Shown one piece after another: positions 7,879 to 16,330 of a stretch of DNA of 19,996 bases. The stretch is taken from NCBI GenBank assembly GCA_964448675.1, contig CAYUZU010000048.1, positions 1-19,996 of the forward strand. Direction: 5' to 3'. Made by a program: the position numbers and the translations under genes. Within the stretch, counting starts at the first letter, position 1; each line of letters starts with the position of its first letter. The DNA comes from CAYUZU01 sp964448675 (GTDB lineage Bacteria; Planctomycetota; Phycisphaerae; UBA1845; Fen-1342). Under the pieces are notes generated by a model, which saw only the letters and a list, made by a program, of their open reading frames with translations, made no database searches and was not told the DNA's origin.

Positions 7879-10800
7879 ATGCGCGCGTCTCAGAATGGCA
7901 CCGCCGTACTCTCGTCTTCACTGACGTTCTGCCTGACGGCATTCGCGATTACGTGCATCTTGGCCGCAAACGCGCTTGCGACCACGACGTTCACAACCGA
8001 CACGTACATCACAGCGGACGACTTCACGTACGATGGCGACGACATCATTGTCGATGGCTGCGTCGTGACGATCGACGGCGCGCACAGCTTCGCCAGCTTG
8101 TGGGTGATGGCGGATGGCATGGTGAGTCACACGGCGGAGGTGTCGGGTTTCGACCTGACGGTGACGGGGGATGTGACGGTTGATGCGGGCGGAGCGATCT
8201 CGGCGGATGGCAAGGGGTATCCAACCAGCACGGGACCGGGTTCTGGAGGCGGTGGCGCTGGTGGTGGCGGTGGTGCTGGTCACGGGGGACGTGGCGGCGG
8301 GGGTTACAATGGCACAGGGGGAGACCCCTACGGGGCGGTAACGGCGCCGACAGCGTTTGGCAGTGGTGGTTACCACGTTCACGGGCCGCTGGTACCGGAG
8401 GACGGTGCGGGGGGCGGGGCACTGCAACTGACGATTGGCGGGGTGTTGCTGGTGGAGGGTATGCTGTCCGCGCAGGGGAACGCGGGTTCGGATTACAACT
8501 ACTACGGCGGTGGCGGCGGTGCTGGCGGCAGTATTTACGTCAGCGCGGTGGCGCTGGCTGGCACGGGTGTAATCTCGACGGAGGGTGGTGCTGGCGCCGA
8601 TATTCCGCAGTACCAGTATGCGGGCGGCGGTGGTGCAGGTGGCCGCATTGCGCTTTACTACACCACGAACAACTTCAGCGGGAGCGTCTCGGCGTGCGGT
8701 GGCGACGGTTACCAGTACGGCGGGGCCGGGACGATTTACGTGAAGTCCGCGGCGCAGTCGTGGGGGGATCTGCGGGTGGATAACTGCGACCATGGCGGGG
8801 CGGACACGCCGCTGGTGGAGCCGAGCTACACGTTTGATGCGCTGGACGTGGTCAACCAGGGCCGCCTGCATGTTCCGGACGGGATCGCGGTGAGCGTGAC
8901 GCCTGAGACGCTGACGGTGAGTGATGCTGGCTGGCTGGCGGTTGCGGGCGAGTTGACGGTGGGCAGCGGTGGCAGTGGCGGATCCACGATTGCGGCGTCG
9001 TCGGGCGGGATTGTGCAGGTGGAGGCTGGTGGGCTGCTGGATGCGGCGCATGTGGAGCTGCTGGATGGGGGGTTGTTCCTGCTGGATGGGGCGGCCACGT
9101 TCAGCAGTCTGCACGTGGCCAGTGGTGGCATGGTGAGTCACACGGCGGAGGTGTCGGGTTTCGACCTGACGATCACGGGTGATGTGACGGTGGATGCGGG
9201 CGGGGCGATCTCGGCGGATGGGAAGGGCTACAGGCCCGGCGAAGGACCGGGTGCCGGAACGAGCGCGAGTTACGTGGGAGGCGGCGGTGGTTTTGGTGGC
9301 AAAGGAGGGGATGGACTTGGGAACTACGGCCTGGGAGGTGACGCGTATGGGTCGATTGCGACGCCAAGTGACTTCGGCAGCGGAGGATTCCATACGTACG
9401 GGCAGCTCGTTGCTGATGCGGGGGCGGGTGGTGGCGCGTTCCGGTTGATTGTCAGTGGCGCGCTGGTGATAGAGGGCGTGTTATCCGCAAAGGGGCACCA
9501 GGGCTCGAATGCCTACACATACGGTGGCGGAGGTGGCGCCGGGGGGAGTCTTCACGTCAGTGCTGGCACATTGGCGGGCGCGGGCGTGATCTCGGCGGAC
9601 GGGGGCGCGGCTGGCGTGGCGCAGTACGCGGGCGGTGGTGGCGCAGGTGGCCGCATTGCGCTTTACTACACCACGAACAACTTCAGCGGGAGCGTCTCGG
9701 CGTGCGGTGGCGACGGTTACCAGTACGGCGGGGCCGGGACGATTTACGTGAAGTCCGCGGCGCAGTCGTGGGGCGACCTCCGAATCGACAATGGGGGATT
9801 CGATGGGGCACCGACGCCGCTTCCCATAACAGCCTATACGCTCGACAGTGCGCACGTCGCTGGTGCGGCTGATGTACGGATTTCCGACACCGAGATGTTC
9901 GTTAAGACTACCACCACACCGGCCGCCGACGATGATTTCGTCGTCGGAAGCCTGATTGTGGATGCTGCCATCAGCGGTCTGGATGGAACGACGCTAACAC
10001 AAATCGAAGTCTCGGCTAGTGGAGAGCTGCGACTTAGCGCCACTGGTACGTTGCCCTGCGTGCATTGCGAGCTACTGTCAAATGGCGTGTTCACTCTGAA
10101 TAAGCCGTACGACTGTGAGAGTATGCACGTAGGCGACAACGGATTGCTTACGACCGGTACCGGGAGTGTGCAGCTATCCTTGATCGGCGCTCTGCTGATC
10201 GACCCCGGCGGCACCGTGTCCGCCAGTGGAGATGGTCACCCTCAAGGTACGGGCCCCGGAGCAGGCACCGAACCTGACGGCGGAGGCGGGCACGGCGGCT
10301 GTGGCGGACAAGGGGCATCCGGCTTGACGGGGGGCGCCGGATACGGCGATGTCGTTTCACCCATTGAGCCTGGTAGTGGCGGAGGTGGGCCCGGAGGCGG
10401 TGCCGGTGGAGGGGCAGTCCAGCTAACGGCGGAGAGCATCGTGCTCGACGGTTCAGTCATCGCCGACGGCCAAGGCGCCGATCCCGCACTCGGCGGCGGC
10501 GGGGGAGCCGGCGGGAGCATCTACCTGGTAGCGGACACGCTTGGCGGCAGCGGCCTTATCTCGGCGAACGGTGGCGATGGCGCGAGCGGAAACGGCGGAG
10601 GAGGTGGCGGCGGTAGGGTCCGCCTTGCGTACCAGAACGGCACGTACACCGGGAGCCTCTCGGCGTGTGGCGGAGCCGGAGTAGAGGCCGGTGGCGCCGG
10701 CACCATTCTCGATCAGCCATTGTCCGGTTCGGGAGGCACGCTCCTCGCCACGAACTGCGGTCAATCGGGCGCCAAGACGCAGATTCTGGATACGTCGCTC

Positions 10801-13800
10801 ACGATCGACGCTGTTAATGCGGCGGGCGGTGGAAGACTTGAGTTATCCAATGCAGACATGCACGTCTTGGCTGGCGGACATTTGGAGGCCACAGCGATGG
10901 AAGTGCTGTCGAGCAGCGTGCTGACGCTCGACACGATAGGCACGCTCGCTGAGCTGGTGGTTGGATCGGGCGGGAAGGTGACGCACAGCCAAGGAGTTGA
11001 CGCGTTCGACCTCAACGTCAGCGGAGATGTGATGATCGATCCGGGGGGCACTGTCTCGGCGGACGAGAAGGGTCACGGACCGCACACTGGACCGGGGGCC
11101 GGCATGGGCTTGAATGGCGCCGGATACGGTGGCGCCGGCGGTGACAGCGGAGGAAGTGGAGGTCAGTCATACGGTTCGGTCACGATGCCCAACGAAATGG
11201 GCAGTGGCGCTGACGCTGCCGGTGGCGGCTTCATCCGAATGACCATCCTGGGAACGCTCGCCATACACGGCACGGTCTCTGCCAACGGCCGGTCCGGCGG
11301 GAGCGGGGGCGGCATACGTCTGACGGCTTCGCTGCTGACGGGCGACGGTTGGATTCGATCGGATGGAGGGGACGGGTGGGAGAACCAAGCCGCTGGTGGT
11401 GGAGGACGGATCGCCGTCTTGGCCTCTGAGATCTCGGGCAAGGTCGCAAGCAACGTCTCAGCCGAGGGCGGTATTGTCCCAACCCAACCGGAGGTCGGGC
11501 CCTGGGATGGCGAGCCGGGTACGATCTATCCCATCACGCCGCCCCCTGAGAACAACGCCTCGGTCGACGGCGCTTACGGCGTCTACACGCATTCCGGAGA
11601 ATACACGACCACTGAAACCGACGTGATGATACCCGCTCGCGGGCTCCCCATCGTGATCGCGCGGACGTACCGCAGCCACGCTGCCGCGTTCAATACACAT
11701 TTCGGACACGGCTGGGATTTGAATATCAACCTCAAAATCGAGGAGATTGATGATGGCGACGTTCGCCTGCACCTCGGACAAAGTCGAAGCAGGCCATATC
11801 GCTCATTGGGCGCCGGCACCTACCAGACCCCGCAGGGTCGCTTCGACACATTGGTGAAGGACGCCGACGGGAGTTTCACGCTCACAGACAAGCACCAAAC
11901 GCGGATGGAGTTCAACGCTACTGGTGACCTGATGGCCATTGTGGACAGAAACGGTAACGCGCTGACCTTCACGTACCAATTCCCAGGCGGCCCCCCAGCA
12001 ACGCTCACCGATGCGACGAACCGGCAGGTGGACTTTGCCTACAACCCTCAGGGGCTCCTGTCGCAAATCACTGATTTTGCCGGCCGTACCTGGCAGTACG
12101 GTTACGATCCGACCACGAACGACCTGACCAGTGTAACAGCACCGGCTACGGATGCATTTCCCAATGGTACCATTACGACGTACACCTATGATGCACATCG
12201 GCTCTCGACGGTCACCGATGCAAAAGGCCAGACGTTCCTGAGCAACACGTATGACACGGTTGGGCGCGTCATCAACCAGGTTTACGGAGGCGGAACAAGC
12301 GTGCTCGACTATGACGCCGAGTCGGGCGAGGCAACAATGACTGACGCGCTGGGCAACCAGCGCGTGATTGGCCACAATACCGGAGGTAACCCGAACCAGA
12401 TCGCTGAATCTGCTGGTCGACCCGACTCCGGGGACCGCTCCGAGTACGTCCGTCAGACCGAGTATACCGACAATATGCAGGTCGCCCGGATGGTGCATCC
12501 TCGGGGCAACAGTGAGGAGTTCGTGCATGACGGTAAAGGAAACCTGCTCACGCGTATCCGAATCGCGGCACCGGTATCGAATGACCCAGACGTGGTCTGG
12601 ACTTACACGTATGATACGACCTTCAACTCCGTGACGTCGGTGACGGACCCGCGTGGCAACACGACGACGTTCAATTATGATTCCGTGAACGGGAATTTGC
12701 TCTCCATCACGCAACCGACCGTTGATGTTGGGACGCCGGTAACGACGTTTACCTACAACGCGCACGGTCAGGTCACGTCGGTCACTGCCCCCGATGGCAA
12801 GGTAACGACCTTCGACTACGCCCCGGCGACCGGCTATCTGATTCGAGAAACGGAGAACGCCGGTGGCACGCCCGAGCGCATCACGGAATACGCGTATGAC
12901 ACGGTCGGCAACCGCACGAGCATCACCGATCCGAACGGAAATACGACGACGTTCGTGTATGACGCGCAAAACCGTCTTGTTCAGACCATTTGCCCACTGG
13001 ACTGCCTTACAGAGTACACCTATGACGCGAACGGCAACCGCATTATGGTGGAGCGCGAGAATCCCGACGCAGCGGATGGCTGGCAGACGACGACGTATAC
13101 GTACACAGCTCGCAATCAAGTAGAGACCGTAATAGATGACATGGGCCATACCACGACGTACACGTACGACGACAATGGTAACGTCACCGGTGTCGAGGAT
13201 GCTGAGCACAATCTGTCCACGCGGGTCTACGACCAGCGAGGCCTGCTGGTTCAGACGATTGATGCGCTGACTCAAGTTACGGAGCGCACGTATGACGCAA
13301 ACGGCAATCTTAGCGGCCTGACGGACGCTAATAACAACACGACGACGTATTCCTATGACGGCTTCGATCGACTGATGACCACGATATTTCCTGATAATTC
13401 CACTGAGATGCGCGCGTACGATGCCGCGGGCAATGTGACGGGGTTTACGAATCGACGGGCGCAGGTCATCACGTACGGGTACGATCAGCTTAACCGCCCG
13501 TCGACAGTCACAAGGCCGGATTACAGCCCGGTCACGTATACGTATGACCTGGTCGGACGCGTCCTCACGATTGCAGACGCGACGGGCACGATTTCGAGGC
13601 AATACGACGAGTTGGGTCGGCCAACTGCAATAACCGACACCGCTGGCCGTACCGTCGCTTACGACTACGACGTCGTGGGCAATCGAACAGGCCTCACGTA
13701 CCCGGACGGGACACACATTGGCTACCGCTACGACGCGATGAACCGCCTCACTGACCTGACCGATCGAGCGCCACCCCATCATGCTGCTGATGTGGACGGT

Positions 13801-15504
13801 GATGCAGATGTTGATCTGGCCGATTGTGCCGTGTTTCAGGCTTGTTTCAGCGGTGAGGGAAGTCCGCCTGCGTCGCCCGGTTGCGCCGGCGTGGACTTTG
13901 ACGGCGATGACGACGTGGACGCGGACGATTTCAGTGTGTTCGTGATCGGATTCGACGGCCCCGACGAGTTGCTTGAGCCCGCCATAATTGCGCATTACGA
14001 CTATGATGCACTTTCTCGCCAGGAAGGGAGCAGCTTCGCCAACGGCACGTCTAGCACATACACGTACGACGATGCAGACCGGATCGTCGGGGTGTCGCAT
14101 CAGTGTCAGCCGTCAAGCGTGAACATCACCTACACCCACGACGCCATTGGTTCCCGGCTGTCCAAGACTGTTAATGGCACGGCGACCGCATACGATTACG
14201 ACGTGACGTACCAGCTGACGGGTGTCGACTACTGGACGCTAGAGGACAAGGTGTTCGACTACGACGCGGCTCAAAACCGTGCAACGGTCACGGGTAACGG
14301 GACCACGACGTACCATGTAAACTCCTTGAACCAGTATACGGATGTTGGTGGGGTACTTTACGCGTATGACGGAAGCGGCAACCTCACGAGCGACGGCGTA
14401 AACAGCTATTCGTATGACTCCCAGGACCGCCTCGTCGCCGCTACAACGCCGCATCATTCCGTCACGTACGTATTTGATGCCCGCGGGTTGCGCGTGAAGA
14501 CCATCGTCGACGGCGAAGAGCGAGATTATACGTATGACGGCCCGAGCCCGATAGCGGAGTACGATGCGACCGGGCAGCTGGTGCGACGGTACCTCAACAC
14601 CGGAGGAATGGGGGCGCCCGTCCGGATGGACGTGCCTGAGCCGAGGTCTAGCAACACCTACGACTCTTACTACTACCACTTGGATTCGTTGGGCAGCGTC
14701 GTGGCGCTAACGGATTCCACGGGCCACCTGGCAGAGCAGTACGGCTACGACGTATATGGCCAACCTGCGAGTACCAGCGTGGTGGGGAACCCGTGGTTGT
14801 TCACGGGGCAGCATTTCGACGCGGAAACCGGTCTGTATCACTATCGGGCCCGTGCGTACGATCCGGTCATCGGGCGCTTCCTGCAACCCGACCCGATTGG
14901 CATGCGAGGGGGCGTTAATCTGTACGGCTATTGTTCGAACAATCCGGCGAATCGAATCGACCCAGAGGGACTTACCGATCGGGGCTGCCCGGCCTTTACG
15001 TGCGATGCGAACTGGGCGGGCTGGGCAGCGGCTTACGAGGCGCTGGGAAAGCACGAGGATGCACGCGTAGCGCGACAGGCTGCACAATGCTGCGCGCAGT
15101 TTGAGAAGAAGTCACCGCCGCCGCGACAGCCCCGAGAGCCGGAGGATGGCGACAAGACGGCTAAGCCAACAAGGCGGCGCAGCAAGACGACCGCGACAAG
15201 CGCACATCGAATCCACGCTTCAGGTGATGTGGGTGACGCCGGCCAGGAATGGATCCCGGACGACGCCATTACGTGCGAACTGATAAAGGACCGGGTTTTC
15301 TTCAAGCAGCTGCAGAGTTTTGCATGCGTGCAGGTACAGATACTTAAGGAGAGGATTGGCAGCCCGGGGCCGGACTGTGGCAAAATACAGCTTGAACAAC
15401 TACAGTTGGAGCGGGAGCATAAAGCGTGCATGTTCCGAGTGTGGGGCGATAGCGGTCGGGATCGGTGTCCATATGGGCCGGCGGGACCGTGCATGACGCA
15501 GTAG
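7879..15504 (+). CDS. Rhs2: giant secreted RHS/YD-repeat protein, paralogue of Rhs1
   Basis: 2541 residues from the ATG at 7879. Residues 1-34 are a Sec signal peptide ending ANALA. Four glycine-rich units follow, with equivalent codons at 8167, 9178, 10186 and 11023; the first three are about 336 codons long and the last only 279. The RHS entry segment is at about 1237-1290 (SGEYTTTETDVMIPARGLPI). YD repeats run about 1360-2250, interrupted by two calcium loops at 1971-1982 and 2006-2017. The RHS core ends in DPEGL at 2361-2365, with an intact AYDPVIGRF motif and Asp2338/Asp2361 23 apart. The 176-residue tail is Pro/Lys/Arg-rich in the middle and holds ten cysteines. It shares no evident similarity with the Rhs1 tail and I recognise no toxin motif. 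Layout and sequence match Rhs1 throughout the shell, which indicates tandem duplication. Sec export is inferred. The tail may be a variable effector tip or a structural end. Confidence 0.93.
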   Translation: MRASQNGTAVLSSSLTFCLTAFAITCILAANALATTTFTTDTYITADDFTYDGDDIIVDGCVVTIDGAHSFASLWVMADGMVSHTAEVSGFDLTVTGDVTVDAGGAISADGKGYPTSTGPGSGGGGAGGGGGAGHGGRGGGGYNGTGGDPYGAVTAPTAFGSGGYHVHGPLVPEDGAGGGALQLTIGGVLLVEGMLSAQGNAGSDYNYYGGGGGAGGSIYVSAVALAGTGVISTEGGAGADIPQYQYAGGGGAGGRIALYYTTNNFSGSVSACGGDGYQYGGAGTIYVKSAAQSWGDLRVDNCDHGGADTPLVEPSYTFDALDVVNQGRLHVPDGIAVSVTPETLTVSDAGWLAVAGELTVGSGGSGGSTIAASSGGIVQVEAGGLLDAAHVELLDGGLFLLDGAATFSSLHVASGGMVSHTAEVSGFDLTITGDVTVDAGGAISADGKGYRPGEGPGAGTSASYVGGGGGFGGKGGDGLGNYGLGGDAYGSIATPSDFGSGGFHTYGQLVADAGAGGGAFRLIVSGALVIEGVLSAKGHQGSNAYTYGGGGGAGGSLHVSAGTLAGAGVISADGGAAGVAQYAGGGGAGGRIALYYTTNNFSGSVSACGGDGYQYGGAGTIYVKSAAQSWGDLRIDNGGFDGAPTPLPITAYTLDSAHVAGAADVRISDTEMFVKTTTTPAADDDFVVGSLIVDAAISGLDGTTLTQIEVSASGELRLSATGTLPCVHCELLSNGVFTLNKPYDCESMHVGDNGLLTTGTGSVQLSLIGALLIDPGGTVSASGDGHPQGTGPGAGTEPDGGGGHGGCGGQGASGLTGGAGYGDVVSPIEPGSGGGGPGGGAGGGAVQLTAESIVLDGSVIADGQGADPALGGGGGAGGSIYLVADTLGGSGLISANGGDGASGNGGGGGGGRVRLAYQNGTYTGSLSACGGAGVEAGGAGTILDQPLSGSGGTLLATNCGQSGAKTQILDTSLTIDAVNAAGGGRLELSNADMHVLAGGHLEATAMEVLSSSVLTLDTIGTLAELVVGSGGKVTHSQGVDAFDLNVSGDVMIDPGGTVSADEKGHGPHTGPGAGMGLNGAGYGGAGGDSGGSGGQSYGSVTMPNEMGSGADAAGGGFIRMTILGTLAIHGTVSANGRSGGSGGGIRLTASLLTGDGWIRSDGGDGWENQAAGGGGRIAVLASEISGKVASNVSAEGGIVPTQPEVGPWDGEPGTIYPITPPPENNASVDGAYGVYTHSGEYTTTETDVMIPARGLPIVIARTYRSHAAAFNTHFGHGWDLNINLKIEEIDDGDVRLHLGQSRSRPYRSLGAGTYQTPQGRFDTLVKDADGSFTLTDKHQTRMEFNATGDLMAIVDRNGNALTFTYQFPGGPPATLTDATNRQVDFAYNPQGLLSQITDFAGRTWQYGYDPTTNDLTSVTAPATDAFPNGTITTYTYDAHRLSTVTDAKGQTFLSNTYDTVGRVINQVYGGGTSVLDYDAESGEATMTDALGNQRVIGHNTGGNPNQIAESAGRPDSGDRSEYVRQTEYTDNMQVARMVHPRGNSEEFVHDGKGNLLTRIRIAAPVSNDPDVVWTYTYDTTFNSVTSVTDPRGNTTTFNYDSVNGNLLSITQPTVDVGTPVTTFTYNAHGQVTSVTAPDGKVTTFDYAPATGYLIRETENAGGTPERITEYAYDTVGNRTSITDPNGNTTTFVYDAQNRLVQTICPLDCLTEYTYDANGNRIMVERENPDAADGWQTTTYTYTARNQVETVIDDMGHTTTYTYDDNGNVTGVEDAEHNLSTRVYDQRGLLVQTIDALTQVTERTYDANGNLSGLTDANNNTTTYSYDGFDRLMTTIFPDNSTEMRAYDAAGNVTGFTNRRAQVITYGYDQLNRPSTVTRPDYSPVTYTYDLVGRVLTIADATGTISRQYDELGRPTAITDTAGRTVAYDYDVVGNRTGLTYPDGTHIGYRYDAMNRLTDLTDRAPPHHAADVDGDADVDLADCAVFQACFSGEGSPPASPGCAGVDFDGDDDVDADDFSVFVIGFDGPDELLEPAIIAHYDYDALSRQEGSSFANGTSSTYTYDDADRIVGVSHQCQPSSVNITYTHDAIGSRLSKTVNGTATAYDYDVTYQLTGVDYWTLEDKVFDYDAAQNRATVTGNGTTTYHVNSLNQYTDVGGVLYAYDGSGNLTSDGVNSYSYDSQDRLVAATTPHHSVTYVFDARGLRVKTIVDGEERDYTYDGPSPIAEYDATGQLVRRYLNTGGMGAPVRMDVPEPRSSNTYDSYYYHLDSLGSVVALTDSTGHLAEQYGYDVYGQPASTSVVGNPWLFTGQHFDAETGLYHYRARAYDPVIGRFLQPDPIGMRGGVNLYGYCSNNPANRIDPEGLTDRGCPAFTCDANWAGWAAAYEALGKHEDARVARQAAQCCAQFEKKSPPPRQPREPEDGDKTAKPTRRRSKTTATSAHRIHASGDVGDAGQEWIPDDAITCELIKDRVFFKQLQSFACVQVQILKERIGSPGPDCGKIQLEQLQLEREHKACMFRVWGDSGRDRCPYGPAGPCMTQ
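8635..8765 (+). repeat. 131-bp perfect direct repeat, copy 1
   Basis: By eye, identical base for base to 9643-9773, exactly 1008 bases (336 codons) downstream, so the frame is kept. It encodes the end of glycine-rich unit 1, from AGGRIALYYTTNNFSG to about VKSAAQSWG. Identity including third positions implies recent duplication or gene conversion. Confidence 0.85.
9643..9773 (+). repeat. 131-bp perfect direct repeat, copy 2
   Basis: Second copy of the block at 8635-8765. Flanking identity breaks abruptly: at the 3' end GGGGGGATCT in copy 1 becomes GGGGCGACCT here, and from about 9780 the codon style also changes. A further 46-base perfect match lies near the start of both units (8115-8160 and 9126-9171). 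Confidence 0.85.
13768..13968 (+). other. Dockerin-like double calcium-loop module inside the Rhs2 YD shell
   Basis: Loop 1 is DVDGDADVDLAD (13789-13824) and loop 2 is DFDGDDDVDADD (13894-13929), 35 residues apart. The Cys and Pro pattern of the linker resembles that of Rhs1, and FxxFxxGFDGP-like text follows loop 2. The module sits between YRYDAMNRL and YDYDALSRQ, the same seam as in Rhs1, so the insertion predates the duplication. Confidence 0.75.
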
Positions 15505-15634
15505 GGCGGCGGTGCATTGGAAGGCACGCAAGAATGAAATGTCCCACAGCTTTGGGAGACCGGCTTCCCGTAGGGTGCCAATACTCAGCCTAATATCAAA
15601 CGGCCCGGTCGCGGGGCGATCCCTCAAGCTTGCG

Positions 15635-15985
15635 TTAGAACTGCGACTTGATCTTCCCCTTGAGCATGTCCCAGACCATCGTGGACACTTTGCAATCGAA
15701 CCACTCGCGGAACATCTCCTGCGTCAGTTCCGGCGGCCACGGTTCCGGATCACGCATCCAGGCGTTGAGTTGCTCCCGAAAGATCCACTCCCAGCAGTCG
15801 GCGATGAGTTCGGCAGAATCGCGCGGGTCGGAGACTTGCGAGCGGCCTTGGGACAGGTCATTCTCGGGCACGTCACCTGATGCCGAGTCGGTCAGTCCGG
15901 CACCGTCGTCACGCGACCGCATCAGTTGATCCAGCGCGCTATCCGAACCGGCTCCTGACACGCCGCCACTTCTTCCGACCAACAT
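15635..15985 (-). CDS. Small conserved-looking hypothetical protein
   Basis: 116 residues, ATG at 15985, stop at 15635-15637, convergent with rhs2. The first ~50 residues are Ser/Gly/Asp-rich and probably disordered. The last ~60 form a compact, Trp-rich, helix-like domain: CWEWIFREQLNAW, then WPPELTQEMFREWF and MVWDMLKG. The WP...MF..WF...V.D pattern resembles, from memory, short uncharacterised planctomycete proteins; I cannot name a family. No Shine-Dalgarno is clear before the ATG, and an internal ATG about 21 codons in is an alternative start. The conserved-looking C-terminal half argues for a real gene. A 7-bp GC hairpin (16000-16016) lies just upstream. Its function is unknown, and nothing links it to Rhs2 apart from position. 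Confidence 0.55.
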   Translation of the reverse strand: MLVGRSGGVSGAGSDSALDQLMRSRDDGAGLTDSASGDVPENDLSQGRSQVSDPRDSAELIADCWEWIFREQLNAWMRDPEPWPPELTQEMFREWFDCKVSTMVWDMLKGKIKSQF

Positions 15986-15999
15986 CAGCGGGATAGTGC

Positions 16000-16016
16000 G
16001 GGGGAGCCTCTCCCCC
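16000..16016. repeat. GC hairpin before the small minus-strand gene
   Basis: GGGGGAG (16000-16006) and CTCCCCC (16010-16016) are perfect complements around a CCT loop. It lies 15 bases upstream of the minus-strand ATG at 15985, within its presumed leader, and overlaps the first TCCCCCCGCC string. Confidence 0.5.
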
Positions 16017-16142
16017 CGCCCCGGGGGTACTCACACAGTACTCACCAGAATCGGTCTTCTGCGGTGCTCGATGGTCACGAGTGGTCAGGTAGGGCTTCTC
16101 GAAACCTCGGCAGAATCCGCGTTTATGGCGTTTCCAGCTCGT

Positions 16143-16184
16143 GAGGCGGGGTGCCTGATCACATTCGATTCCCCCCGCCTCCAA
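16143..16184. repeat. Inverted repeat with a tRNA/tmRNA 3'-end-like arm
   Basis: GAGGCGGGG (16143-16151) pairs with CCCCGCCTC (16173-16181) across a 21-base loop. The right arm, TTCGATTCCCCCCGCCTCCA, resembles the T-loop plus acceptor 3' strand of a tRNA or tmRNA. The T-stem does not pair, so it is not a functional RNA gene. It may be an attachment-site-like remnant. Confidence 0.4.
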
Positions 16185-16189
16185 TCATG

Positions 16190-16212
16190 AAGTGCTTTAT
16201 TGACAAGCACTT
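16190..16212. repeat. AT-richer hairpin AAGTGCTT/AAGCACTT
   Basis: A perfect 8-bp stem (16190-16197 with 16205-16212) around a 7-base loop, directly after the preceding inverted repeat. No T-run follows on either strand. It could be a weak bidirectional terminator or a protein-binding site. Confidence 0.45.
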
Positions 16213-16330
16213 ACATCCCGCTGACCCCCCATTACGGGAACTGATTGCGGGAACTGCGGTTCAAATGGGGTGCTAACAGCGCCCAAACGAGCGCCGTTTC
16301 TGAGCCAGAAACACGGTACCGCTTGGGGGC

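Larger units (their letters stand above)
8167..11532 (+). repeat. Four tandem glycine-rich units within rhs2
   Basis: The units begin at equivalent codons 8167, 9178, 10186 and 11023, giving periods of 1011, 1008 and 837 bases. Units 1 and 2 are near-identical over long stretches, while 3 and 4 are diverged. The same signposts recur as in rhs1: VDAGGAISADGKGY or its variant, GGGGAGGSxYxxA, SANGG or similar, GGGRIAL or GGGRVRL, ACGG and GGAGTIxx. Unit 4 has lost part of the Gly block. Confidence 0.72.

Noticed and set aside
8220..8700. Collagen-like or PE-PGRS protein interpretation of the Gly-rich regions
   Set aside because: There is no Gly-X-Y triplet register and no PE domain. The glycine runs are interleaved with hydrophobic strand-like segments in a ~335-residue repeat.
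7918..9393. 491-codon minus-strand open frame opposite the rhs2 glycine-rich units
   Set aside because: Its Arg/His/Thr-rich product is a shadow of the Gly-rich repeat coding, and the plus-strand gene has a signal peptide and ribosome binding site.
11803..14100. 765-codon open frame on the minus strand opposite rhs2
   Set aside because: It is antisense to the YD repeats. Its Val/Arg/Ile-rich, repetitive product is what the reverse complement of repeated TAC-ACG-TAC-GAC codons gives in GC-rich DNA. Smaller equivalents occur at 3031-4725 and 5101-6363 opposite rhs1.
15939..16184. 81-codon minus-strand ORF starting MEAGGIECDQ
   Set aside because: Its start is the reverse complement of the tRNA/tmRNA-end-like repeat, a known source of spurious predicted peptides. 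The remainder has no protein-like character and it overlaps the start of the better-supported gene at 15635-15985.
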